The notes beneath the pieces were generated by a model. It saw only the letters and a list, made by a program, of their open reading frames with translations. It made no database searches and was not told where the DNA came from. Source: a virus. Taken from it: DNA of 41,030 bases. The stretch covers positions 1 through 41,030 of the IMG/VR virus record IMGVR_UViG_3300045790_000809. One strand, written 5' to 3'. The position numbers and the translations under genes are program-made. Below are positions 23,090 through 30,042 of the stretch, piece by piece (the first letter of the stretch is position 1; each line of letters opens with the position of its first letter).

Positions 23090-23656
23090 ATGATAGAACA
23101 TTTTCTCCTTCCAGATCTCATTGTAGACAAATACAGCCTCGAAAAAAGAGTATACGACCAGTATCACACCTGGGGTCATTTTGGCACCGGCCGTTTTAAG
23201 TTCTATACAGGTGACGCCGATAACGAAACATTAGATATAGTAGATTCCATATTTAAAGATGCTGATCAAATAATAAGCGCAGTTGCATATAACTTAGTCA
23301 ACCCGCATGGCATTATAGGCCCACATTCTGATTACGGTCGCGGATGTGCTATAAATATTCCTATATCTGGTGATTTTAAGAATTCTAGTTTAGATAGTTA
23401 TGAATATACACCTCCAGTAAAAGTAGCATCTCCTGCAGAACGCTTTAAAGATATTCCAGAAAGTCGATTTTATCCACATAGCGAACTTGAAGCTCAGCTT
23501 AACTATGAGGTTCCTATATGCTTTGATACAAGAGATCCGCACGGTGTTACTAACTCGTCGTCAGTTGCTAGATTTATATTAGGCGTAACATTTAACGAAG
23601 AATTTACAGTGAGCAGTTTAAACACTATGTATAAAAAAGGTCAGTTGCTAAAATGA
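23090..23656 (+). CDS. 2-oxoglutarate/Fe(II) oxygenase-like protein
   Basis: A 188-residue protein with the pattern of the double-stranded beta-helix oxygenases: H79-S-D81 in GPHSDYGRGCAINIPI, a distal H151 in DTRDPHGVTN and R161 (VARFILGVTF) in the position that binds 2-oxoglutarate. These would hold Fe(II) by HxD...H. Such enzymes hydroxylate proteins, nucleic acids or small molecules; the substrate here is unknown. The start is ATG 23090, which has no ribosome-binding site but a late promoter geometry that predicts a leaderless mRNA. A second, distinct oxygenase lies at 38471. It overlaps the next gene by 4 nt. Confidence 0.6.
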   Translation: MIEHFLLPDLIVDKYSLEKRVYDQYHTWGHFGTGRFKFYTGDADNETLDIVDSIFKDADQIISAVAYNLVNPHGIIGPHSDYGRGCAINIPISGDFKNSSLDSYEYTPPVKVASPAERFKDIPESRFYPHSELEAQLNYEVPICFDTRDPHGVTNSSSVARFILGVTFNEEFTVSSLNTMYKKGQLLK

Positions 23657-23934
23657 TAGTAGACATGACATATATACAAGACAGTGTGTACGAAAGCGGC
23701 CTTTGGGTCACATTAATGTGTCCACATTCGTACATATCCGAAACACAATTAGTTGTCTTAGATGATAAGTACATAAAGTACAAGCAAACAGGACTTTTAG
23801 ATGTGAATGATGACTACAAACATACATGTGATACCTGCGGACACGAATGTCATCGAGACAAAGAATGTCCTACATGCGCCAATGACGTATGTGGGTTTTG
23901 TAAATGTGACACATGCAAAGGAGAAGAGAAATGA
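23653..23934 (+). CDS. Cys-rich, zinc-ribbon-like small protein
   Basis: A 93-residue protein. The C-terminal third holds CDTCGHECHRDKECPTC and CGFCKCDTCKG, ten or so Cys in CxxC-type pairs with His, typical of structural zinc binding. The N-terminal part is aromatic and beta-like (LWVTLMCPHSYISE). It overlaps the oxygenase gene (ATGA) and the next Cys-rich gene by 4 nt. The function is unknown; adaptor or nucleic-acid binding is possible. Confidence 0.55.
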   Translation: MIVDMTYIQDSVYESGLWVTLMCPHSYISETQLVVLDDKYIKYKQTGLLDVNDDYKHTCDTCGHECHRDKECPTCANDVCGFCKCDTCKGEEK

Positions 23935-24350
23935 AGGCAAGTGAATTTATATATGTAAAAGAAGCAAAGGTAGAAATGTGCCCAGAAGCATGTTGCGGTA
24001 AGCCTATAACGGAATGTAAATGCGGACCAGATTGTAAACATTGTGACTGTTATGAAAAGAATAAAGTAGACGAAGGCAAAAGTCCACATAAAAAAGGTAC
24101 TGCAAAGTATAAGAAACATATGGCGGCTATGCATGCTGAAGCAGTCACTAACGAAGAAGCAACTGCTGGTGGAACTAATGCTGGAATGGTAGGTAGTATT
24201 TCAAGTGTAGTTGGTGCTAAACGTACTGTTGCAAAGACAGGAAAATACGGCGCACCAAAAGCACCACAAGCAACAAATGCAGACGGAACAGCTAAAAACG
24301 CACTAGACATGAAAAATAATGTCATGGGCGGCAAAACAATAAAAAGATAA
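23931..24350 (+). CDS. Cys-cluster protein with possible capsid-targeting N-terminus
   Basis: A 139-residue protein starting at ATG 23931 (AAAGGAGAAG upstream). Residues 1-11 MKASEFIYVKE followed by A resemble a T4 capsid-targeting peptide. Then comes a dense Cys cluster: CPEACCGKPITECKCG and CKHCDCYEKN (about 17-46), likely metal-binding. The remainder is Lys/Ala/Gly-rich and probably disordered, including KKGTAKYKKHMAAMHAE, a motif familiar from T4-like cyanophage proteins. A role inside the virion is inferred. Confidence 0.55.
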   Translation: MKASEFIYVKEAKVEMCPEACCGKPITECKCGPDCKHCDCYEKNKVDEGKSPHKKGTAKYKKHMAAMHAEAVTNEEATAGGTNAGMVGSISSVVGAKRTVAKTGKYGAPKAPQATNADGTAKNALDMKNNVMGGKTIKR

Positions 24351-24353
24351 ATA
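24346..24353 (+). promoter_or_regulatory. T4-type late promoter, GATAAATA
   Basis: GATAAATA overlaps the stop of the preceding gene; last A is 18 nt before ATG 24371, and the leader contains ACGGAG as ribosome-binding site. Confidence 0.5.
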
Positions 24354-24370
24354 CTTTGTAACGGAGTTTA

Positions 24371-24973
24371 ATGATGAGAAATAATGAAATAACTGAAGGT
24401 TTAGGCGAACTAGCTGACGGTATAGAACGTGATCATGAAGTACAGATGGCACGTGCCGAACTATATAAAATGGCAAAGTACACAGTACACTTGCATAAAA
24501 TGCTTTCGAACGTAAGTGAAGAAGAAGGCTTAGAAGGTTGGGTTCAATCTAAGATTACTAAAGCCGCTGACATGATTGGCAGTGTATATCATCATTTAGA
24601 TTATGAAACAAATGCTCCAGACGCAATGGCAGAAGGTAAAGAAAAAGAAACGGACGAAGGTAATGCATACAGCGGTGCAGTAGCTAAAGCTAAAATGAAT
24701 GGCAAGAAAAAAGGCGACAAAGTAAAAGGTCCTGATGGTGATGAAATCACACTAGAAGAAAAGACTCCAAAGAAAATGGACGTTACTGACGCTGATAAAA
24801 AAGCAAACTCGCCGGCTTATCAACAAATGAAAAAAGGTAATCCTCGCTACAACGACAAAACTACACGAAAACTTCCAGAACGCGGACAACGTGCTAAGAA
24901 AAGCAAAAAGTATACTTCAGAGTCATACAATGCAACGTTACAAGCAAACTTAGCCGCTCTAATAACCAAATAA
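24371..24973 (+). CDS. Late phage protein, possibly virion-internal
   Basis: A 200-residue hydrophilic protein, with two adjacent ATG codons at 24371 and 24374; either may start. The N-terminus MMRNNEITE followed by G fits the (I/L)-x-E then (A/G) cleavage pattern of T4-type prohead protease. Residues 30-85 are helical (ELYKMAKYTVHLHKMLSNV, then WVQSKITKAADMIGSVYHHL), and the rest is Lys/Glu-rich and disordered. No catalytic motif. A late promoter stands before it. It is the last gene of the late block before dsbA. Confidence 0.6.
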   Translation: MMRNNEITEGLGELADGIERDHEVQMARAELYKMAKYTVHLHKMLSNVSEEEGLEGWVQSKITKAADMIGSVYHHLDYETNAPDAMAEGKEKETDEGNAYSGAVAKAKMNGKKKGDKVKGPDGDEITLEEKTPKKMDVTDADKKANSPAYQQMKKGNPRYNDKTTRKLPERGQRAKKSKKYTSESYNATLQANLAALITK

Positions 24974-25001
24974 CAAAATACTCATAAATTAATAAAAACA
25001 C

Positions 25002-25030
25002 TTGACTTTTCGTTAAGTAGCTAGTATAAT
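25002..25030 (+). promoter_or_regulatory. sigma70-like promoter TTGACT-N17-TATAAT
   Basis: TTGACT 25002-25007 and TATAAT 25025-25030, 17-nt spacer, in the 89-nt gap before the dsbA-like gene. Predicted RNA start near 25037. Arms of a 10-bp inverted repeat lie in its spacer and leader. Confidence 0.75.
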
Positions 25031-25052
25031 AACATATACTTACTACTTAACG
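25011..25052 (+). repeat. 10-bp inverted repeat around the dsbA promoter -10
   Basis: CGTTAAGTAG (25011-25020) and CTACTTAACG (25043-25052) are exact reverse complements, 22 nt apart, with the TATAAT in the middle. The right arm runs into the CGGAG ribosome-binding site. In read-through RNA this stem could limit access to the start of the next gene; as DNA it could bind a repressor. It is the same layout as at 7232-7279. Confidence 0.6.
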
Positions 25053-25062
25053 GAGAAGCAAT

Positions 25063-25323
25063 ATGAGTGATCGTACCTATGGTGCAGAAGAAAAAGCAAA
25101 GCTAGAACGTCTTGTTAACGAAGGCATTACAGTACTGCAAGAGGTTGAAGACCTTCAAATGGGTTTGAAAGAAACTGTTAAGGCAGTTGCTGAAGAACTT
25201 GACATTAAACCAAGTTTAATCAACAAAGCAATTAAGATTGGCCAGAAAGGTGATTGGTCTCGTGTATATGACGAGTTTGATGATCTTGAAACACTTGTTA
25301 CTACAGTGGGCCGCGATAAATGA
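25063..25323 (+). CDS. dsbA: DsbA-like double-stranded DNA-binding protein
   Basis: An 86-residue helical protein that matches the DsbA family of T4-like phages: an N-terminal charged helix (EEKAKLERLVNEG), a middle LQEVEDLQMGLKETVKAVAEEL, and a C-terminal AIKIGQKGDW, DDLETLVTTVGR. T4 DsbA binds DNA at late promoters and aids late transcription. It is the first gene after a strong sigma70-like promoter, with CGGAGAAG before the ATG. It overlaps the following membrane protein gene by 4 nt (ATGA). Confidence 0.75.
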   Translation: MSDRTYGAEEKAKLERLVNEGITVLQEVEDLQMGLKETVKAVAEELDIKPSLINKAIKIGQKGDWSRVYDEFDDLETLVTTVGRDK

Positions 25324-25628
25324 TCCAAAAAGTTATCTCTTTCTATAGGAAGATTATAGCTTACTTTGGCGAAACATATCGATTATCTCCAGTCATATTT
25401 TATGCTGAAGCAATCGAACTTGTTTTGCTTGTAGGTGCAAGCATTGTCCTAACTGTGACAGTGCTTGACCCTGCTACACAGTGGTTTATTCCATTGTACT
25501 TAGTTGGAAGTCTATTTGGTCTTACAAGTGCAATACTACGCAGAGCAGGATTTGTTATATTACTATGTGGATGGTTTTCTATAATGAATACAATATCATT
25601 AGCAAGACTAATAATTGACGCACTATGA
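25320..25628 (+). CDS. Small multi-pass membrane protein, unknown function
   Basis: A 102-residue protein with three hydrophobic spans: about 26-47 (FYAEAIELVLLVGASIVLTV), 55-70 (FIPLYLVGSLFGLTSA) and 76-98 (GFVILLCGWFSIMNTISLA). The N-terminus is basic, which suggests it faces the cytosol. It is coupled to dsbA and to the following SGNH-like gene by ATGA overlaps, so it is expressed early. No family recognised; it could be a host-envelope modifier or superinfection-exclusion type protein, which is only a guess. Confidence 0.55.
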   Translation: MIQKVISFYRKIIAYFGETYRLSPVIFYAEAIELVLLVGASIVLTVTVLDPATQWFIPLYLVGSLFGLTSAILRRAGFVILLCGWFSIMNTISLARLIIDAL

Positions 25629-26194
25629 AGATCTTAGTAGCAGGTGATAGTTTTGCGGCAGAATGGCCCGGCGATGATGGCTGGGTCAAATTGCTTGCAC
25701 AATCGCACGAAGTTACTAACGTTGCACAAGCAGGGTGCGGTGAATACAAAATATTCAAACAAATACAAAAAGCAAACTTAGACGAGTACGACTGTGTTAT
25801 TGTAAGTCATACTAGTCCTAGTAGGGTGCATACACCTAATCATCCTTTACATAAACAAGGCTTACATAAAGACTGCGATCTATTGTGGAATGATATCGAT
25901 AGAACAACATTTTTTAATTCTAGTTTATCTGCGGCTAAAGGATACTTTCGGTATCACTATGACGATCAATACCAATGCGACATGTATGCATTAGTACGCC
26001 AACAAATTAATACACTATTAACAAATAAACAATACATTAGCATATCACATGTTGAAGTTGCTAGGTTATTTGTTGTTGAAGATACACATATTGACTTTAG
26101 TGAGTTTTGGGACGAACACCGCGGCATTCAAAATCACTATAGCACAACAGGCAATCAGAAGTTACACCAAATAATCATTGACAATGTTAAATAA
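25625..26194 (+). CDS. SGNH/GDSL-like hydrolase-type protein
   Basis: A 189-residue protein beginning MKILVAGDSFAAEWPG, in which GDSF with S9 is block I of SGNH hydrolases; AGCGEYKIF offers the block II Gly and VSHTSPSR stands near block III. Near the end, IQNHYSTTGNQKLH carries the likely catalytic His (D/NxxH type). The substrate could be an acyl or glycan ester. A second, longer relative occurs at 39642. The catalytic assignment is by pattern only, and block III lacks a clear Asn. Confidence 0.5.
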   Translation: MKILVAGDSFAAEWPGDDGWVKLLAQSHEVTNVAQAGCGEYKIFKQIQKANLDEYDCVIVSHTSPSRVHTPNHPLHKQGLHKDCDLLWNDIDRTTFFNSSLSAAKGYFRYHYDDQYQCDMYALVRQQINTLLTNKQYISISHVEVARLFVVEDTHIDFSEFWDEHRGIQNHYSTTGNQKLHQIIIDNVK

Positions 26195-26206
26195 GTTTGT
26201 TATAAT
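26178..26206 (+). promoter_or_regulatory. Consensus sigma70-like promoter TTGACA-N17-TATAAT
   Basis: TTGACA 26178-26183 and TATAAT 26201-26206, exact consensus hexamers with 17-nt spacer. Short palindromes sit on both elements: CATTG-A-CAATG at 26176-26186 and TGTTAT-AATA-ATAACA at 26198-26213. The predicted RNA start near 26213 gives a leader of about 59 nt before the polymerase gene. Confidence 0.8.
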
Positions 26207-26243
26207 AATAACATCACGCTGTATAATCGGCATGTAGACGGTA

Positions 26244-26267
26244 CGTTGGCCAGAAGCAACGAAGGAG
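26244..26267 (+). promoter_or_regulatory. Candidate gp43 translational operator hairpin
   Basis: CGTTG (26244-26248), loop GCCAGAAG (26249-26256), CAACG (26257-26261): a 5-bp stem with an 8-nt loop, immediately followed by the AAGGAG ribosome-binding site (26262-26267) and ATG at 26272. The T4 gene 43 operator, to which gp43 binds to repress its own translation, also has a 5-bp stem and 8-nt loop next to the ribosome-binding site. The loop sequence differs from T4's. Confidence 0.55.
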
Positions 26268-26271
26268 CATA

Positions 26272-28941
26272 ATGAGTTACGTAGACGCAATGATGGACCG
26301 CGATCAAGACATGATCCGGGTAGTAGAACGCAAAGACGGTAAGAGAACTTATCGCGAATATCAAGCAAAATATACATTTTATTATAAAGACCAACGGGGC
26401 AAGTACAAAAGCGTATACGGTGATCCATTAAGTCGCATTGTGTGTAAGAGCACAAAAGACTTCCGCAAAGAAGTTGCTATTAACAGAGACAAGACACTGT
26501 TTGAAAGTGACATTAATCCTATTTTCCAGTGTTTAAGTGAAAACTATCTTAACCAAGAAGCTCCAAAACTAAACATTGCTTTCTTCGACATTGAAACTGA
26601 CTTTGATCCAGAGCGAGGCTTTGCTGATCCGAGTGATCCGTTTATGCCTATTACAAGTATTAGTGTATATTTACAGTGGCTCGACACTATGATATGTATT
26701 GCTGTTCCTCCTAAGACACTTACTATGGAACAAGCAAGGGCAGAACTTGAAGGCATAGACAATGTAATGTTGTTTGAAAAAGAAGGTGACATGATTGACA
26801 CGTTCTTAACGTTAATTGAAGACAGTGACGTACTTAGTGGATGGAACAGTGAAGGATATGATATTCCGTACACTGTAAACCGTACTAAGCGTGTACTAAG
26901 CAAAGATGACACACGTAGATTCTGCTTGTGGGGCCAATTACCTAAAGAACGCGAGTATGAAAAGTTTGGTAAGACTAGTAAGACGTTTGATTTAGTTGGG
27001 CGTGTACACTTAGACAGTTTAAACTTGTATCGTAAGTACACATACGAAGAGCGTCACACATATCGACTGGATGCAATTGGTGAGATTGAAGTAGGTGAGA
27101 ACAAGACGCAGTACGAAGGTACACTTGACGCACTTTACAACAACGACTTCCGCAAGTTTATTGAATATAACATTCAGGATACTGCACTACTTGACAAACT
27201 AGACAAGAAGCTACGCTTTATTGATTTAAGCAACGAACTAGCACACGCTAATACTGTTATGCTTCAAACTACAATGGGTGCAGTAGCAGTTACAGAACAA
27301 GCTATTGTTAACGAAGCACATCACAGAGGATTGCAAGTTCCTAATCGTAAAAAGCGTGATGAAGATGCTACACAGGCAGCTGGTGCGTATGTTGCGTATC
27401 CAAAGAAAGGCTTACACAAGTGGGTAGCTTCAATGGATTTGAATTCACTGTATCCTTCAGTGATTCGTGCATTAAACATGGCGCCAGAAACTGTTATTGG
27501 ACAAATACGTCCAGAGATTAGTGATGATCGTGTACACACTGACATGTTCTTAAAGAAGAAGAGCTTTGCTGGCAGTTGGGAAGGACGCTTTAGTACAGAA
27601 GAATACGAAGCAGTTATGGAGCAACGTAAGGACATTGCACTTAATGTTGATTTCGAAACAGGTGAGACTGTAGTAATGAGCGGTGCTGAAATGCACAAGC
27701 TAATATTTGACAGTAACCGGCCTTGGGTACTTAGTGCTAATGGTACTATCTTTACTACAGAATTTGAAGGTGTTATTCCAGGTATCCTAAAGCGTTGGTA
27801 CAGTGAACGTAAAGAGCTACAATCAAAGCTAAAGAAGGCACAGGCCGCCGGTAATGCTGTTGAAATTGAGTATTGGGACAAGCGACAGTTGGTTAAGAAG
27901 ATTAACTTGAACAGTTTGTATGGTGCTATTCTTAATCCAGGATGTAGATTCTTTGACAAGCGCATCGGACAGAGTACTACACTTACAGGACGCACAATTG
28001 TTAAGCACATGAGTGCAGAAGTTAACAAAGTTATTACAGGTACATACGATCATGTTGGTGAAGCAATGATTTATGGTGATACTGACTCTTGTTACTTTAG
28101 TGCATATCCAACATTAAAGGAAGACATTGATTCTGGTAAGATTCCTTGGAGCAAGGACAATGTAATTACACTTTACGACCAAGTTTGTGAAGCGGCTAAT
28201 ACTACATTTCCAGAGATGATGGCTACATCATTCCATTGTCCAAAGAGTCGTAGTGATGTTATTGCGGCAGCAAGAGAGATTGTTGCAGAAAGTGGTCTAT
28301 ATATTACTAAGAAGCGTTATGCGGCACTAGTATATGACATTGAAGGTTATAGAACAGACACAGACGGTAAACAAGGTAAAGTAAAAGCAATGGGCTTAGA
28401 CTTGCGTAGGTCAGATACACCTGTGTTTATGCAAGAGTTCCTAAGCGAGCTATTACTTATGGTACTTACTGATAAGCCGCGTACTGATGTACTTGAGCGT
28501 ATTACAGAGTTTCGTCAACAGTTCCATGAGCGCCCGGGTTGGGAGAAAGGTTCACCTAAACGTGCAAACAAAGTTGGACACTATCGCCGCTTAGAAGAGA
28601 AGCAAGGTAAAGCTAACATGCCCGGACACGTTCGAGCAAGTATTAACTGGAATACACTACGTCGAATGAACGGCGACAAGTATTCTGAAGAAGTTGTAGA
28701 CGGTATGAAAGTTATTGTTTGCAAACTAAAACCTAATCCATTAGGATATACAAGCGTAGCGTATCCAACAGACGTAATGCGGTTGCCAGAATGGTTTAAA
28801 GAACTTCCGTTTGACGATGCGGCTATGGCAGAAACTATTATTGATAATAAACTAGATAACTTGATTGGTGTGCTAGACTATCCATTAGAGGATACTAAGC
28901 GACACAACACGTTTACTAGCTTGTTTGATTTTGGAGAGTAA
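26272..28941 (+). CDS. 43: DNA polymerase, family B, T4 gp43 type
   Basis: An 889-residue replicative polymerase (T4 gp43 has 898). The exonuclease domain holds FFDIETDF (D106, E108) and the Exo III region YNIQDTALLDKL; polymerase motif A is MDLNSLYPSVIRALN (D389), motif B KKINLNSLYGAILNPG, motif C YGDTDS (D603, D605), followed by KKRYAALVYD. The C-terminal LFDFGE resembles the clamp-binding tail of T4-type polymerases, matching the sliding clamp at 32649. It should carry both 5'-3' synthesis and 3'-5' proofreading. It is first in its own transcription unit, with a consensus promoter and operator-like hairpin upstream. Confidence 0.97.
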   Translation: MSYVDAMMDRDQDMIRVVERKDGKRTYREYQAKYTFYYKDQRGKYKSVYGDPLSRIVCKSTKDFRKEVAINRDKTLFESDINPIFQCLSENYLNQEAPKLNIAFFDIETDFDPERGFADPSDPFMPITSISVYLQWLDTMICIAVPPKTLTMEQARAELEGIDNVMLFEKEGDMIDTFLTLIEDSDVLSGWNSEGYDIPYTVNRTKRVLSKDDTRRFCLWGQLPKEREYEKFGKTSKTFDLVGRVHLDSLNLYRKYTYEERHTYRLDAIGEIEVGENKTQYEGTLDALYNNDFRKFIEYNIQDTALLDKLDKKLRFIDLSNELAHANTVMLQTTMGAVAVTEQAIVNEAHHRGLQVPNRKKRDEDATQAAGAYVAYPKKGLHKWVASMDLNSLYPSVIRALNMAPETVIGQIRPEISDDRVHTDMFLKKKSFAGSWEGRFSTEEYEAVMEQRKDIALNVDFETGETVVMSGAEMHKLIFDSNRPWVLSANGTIFTTEFEGVIPGILKRWYSERKELQSKLKKAQAAGNAVEIEYWDKRQLVKKINLNSLYGAILNPGCRFFDKRIGQSTTLTGRTIVKHMSAEVNKVITGTYDHVGEAMIYGDTDSCYFSAYPTLKEDIDSGKIPWSKDNVITLYDQVCEAANTTFPEMMATSFHCPKSRSDVIAAAREIVAESGLYITKKRYAALVYDIEGYRTDTDGKQGKVKAMGLDLRRSDTPVFMQEFLSELLLMVLTDKPRTDVLERITEFRQQFHERPGWEKGSPKRANKVGHYRRLEEKQGKANMPGHVRASINWNTLRRMNGDKYSEEVVDGMKVIVCKLKPNPLGYTSVAYPTDVMRLPEWFKELPFDDAAMAETIIDNKLDNLIGVLDYPLEDTKRHNTFTSLFDFGE

Positions 28942-28942
28942 T

Positions 28943-29140
28943 ATGTATTGGGGGACAGGAGTAGCAGAATCTAATACACAATGCGATACCTGTCGCATAG
29001 CAGTAAGCACCGACGGTATTGAAGTAGACGCTAGTACAGGTAACATAGCACTTGAAGCAGGTATAGTAGTAGGAATACTTATCTTAGTAAGTGTAATGTA
29101 CATTGGAAAAAAGTGGATAGATAAGAAATTTAAGGACTAA
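28943..29140 (+). CDS. Small single-pass membrane protein
   Basis: A 65-residue protein starting at ATG 28943, one base after the polymerase stop and preceded by GGAGAG. The N-terminal 38 residues are polar with a CDTC pair (about 14-17), followed by one membrane helix (about 39-58, LEAGIVVGILILVSVMYIG) and a Lys-rich tail KKWIDKKF. This suggests N-out, C-in topology with a possible disulfide or metal site outside. Function unknown. Confidence 0.55.
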   Translation: MYWGTGVAESNTQCDTCRIAVSTDGIEVDASTGNIALEAGIVVGILILVSVMYIGKKWIDKKFKD

Positions 29141-29141
29141 T

Positions 29142-29258
29142 ATGAAAATAAAAATAGAAGTAGAAATTGACACTGAGAGTGAACAAGACCTAAATACTAT
29201 TGAAGAAATTGTTGAGAAGTTGCAAGATTTAGCAGAAATATTTCATACAACTGATTGA
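29142..29258 (+). CDS. Very small acidic protein, 38 residues
   Basis: ATG 29142 with TAAGGA upstream opens a 38-residue frame ending TGA 29256-29258. It alternates charged and hydrophobic residues (MKIKIEVEIDTESEQ) then forms a helix (TIEEIVEKLQDLAEIF), a beta-alpha layout. Close spacing to the previous gene and a good ribosome-binding site favour a real gene. Its stop is embedded in the next promoter's -35. Confidence 0.5.
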   Translation: MKIKIEVEIDTESEQDLNTIEEIVEKLQDLAEIFHTTD

Positions 29259-29283
29259 CAAAAACCTAAATATATAGTATAAT
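29255..29283 (+). promoter_or_regulatory. sigma70-like promoter TTGACA-N17-TATAAT
   Basis: TTGACA 29255-29260 and TATAAT 29278-29283, 17-nt spacer, exact consensus. The leader has ACGGAGAA before ATG 29309. It would drive the cupin-cytidylyltransferase-metK-sugar gene set. Confidence 0.8.
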
Positions 29284-29308
29284 GTAATGTGTAAGACGGA
29301 GAACTTGT

Positions 29309-29641
29309 ATGCGAGTAACTATTAATGATATTGGTGGAACAGTTGCAAAAGAAGACGAACGGTATGTTGTTAAAGATAACCCACTTCTTAACAACCTAGT
29401 AGTAAGTAGCACACGACTGCAACCACGCAAAGCAACATCAGGACACAGTCATCCAGGCCAAGAAGAAGTATATTACTTTATTGAAGGTATTGGTAAAATG
29501 GAACTTGGTAACGATACAATTAAAGTACAACCAGGAGATGTTGTACTAATTGAAGATGGAGTATTCCATCGTGTACATGCAGGCATGTACGAAGAAATGT
29601 ATTTTGTATGTGTGTTTGATGGTAAGAGGAATCACAAATGA
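29309..29641 (+). CDS. Cupin-domain protein
   Basis: A 110-residue single-domain cupin. Motif 1 is SGHSHPGQEEVYYFIEGIG with H46, H48 and E52/E53; motif 2 is PGDVVLIEDGVFHRV with H87. These residues bind a metal in cupins such as sugar epimerases, isomerases and dioxygenases. Adjacent genes handle nucleotide-activated sugars (cytidylyltransferase-like, phosphomannomutase-like, NDP-sugar dehydrogenase-like), so a sugar isomerase or binding role is plausible. It overlaps the next gene by 4 nt. Confidence 0.75.
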   Translation: MRVTINDIGGTVAKEDERYVVKDNPLLNNLVVSSTRLQPRKATSGHSHPGQEEVYYFIEGIGKMELGNDTIKVQPGDVVLIEDGVFHRVHAGMYEEMYFVCVFDGKRNHK

Positions 29642-30042
29642 AAGTAGGATTTACAGCATCTACGTTTGATTTACTTCACGCAGGCCATGTACTAATGTTA
29701 CGTGAAGCAAAGGAACAGTGCGATCATTTAATTGTGGGGTTACAAGTTGACCCTACTGTAGATAGGAAAGAAAAGAACGCTCCTATACAAACTATTGTCG
29801 AACGTTACGCACAACTTAAAGCAGTTGGGTATGTTGATGAAATTATCCCGTACGGTACAGAACATGACTTGGAAGATATTTTAGAAATGTATCCAATTGA
29901 TGTACGAATACTAGGCGAAGAATATAGAGACAAGGACTTTACAGGTAAAGATATATGTCATAAGCGTTCAATTAAACTGCACTTTAATAAACGCGATCAC
30001 CGTTTTAGTACAAGTGATCTTAGAAGGAGAATAAATGAATAA
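29638..30042 (+). CDS. Cytidylyltransferase-like enzyme, TagD/GCT type
   Basis: A 134-residue nucleotidyltransferase of the size of glycerol-3-phosphate cytidylyltransferase (about 130). It carries FDLLHAGHVLML with the HxGH motif (H14-H17) and RFSTSDLRRR (122-131) in the place of RTxGISTT. It would join a nucleotide (CMP or AMP) to a phosphorylated alcohol or sugar with release of pyrophosphate. Candidate substrates are glycerol-3-P, ethanolamine-P or a heptose-1-P. It is coupled to the cupin upstream (ATGA) and overlaps metK by 8 nt. Confidence 0.75.
   Translation: MKVGFTASTFDLLHAGHVLMLREAKEQCDHLIVGLQVDPTVDRKEKNAPIQTIVERYAQLKAVGYVDEIIPYGTEHDLEDILEMYPIDVRILGEEYRDKDFTGKDICHKRSIKLHFNKRDHRFSTSDLRRRINE

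Noticed and set aside
26222-26227. A second TATAAT in the gp43 leader
   Set aside because: No -35 at a suitable distance; the consensus promoter at 26178-26206 explains the gene better.
29284-30034. A SAM riboswitch controlling metK
   Set aside because: metK is tightly packed behind two coupled genes; the only leader is before the cupin gene (about 20 nt) and is too short for any known SAM riboswitch.
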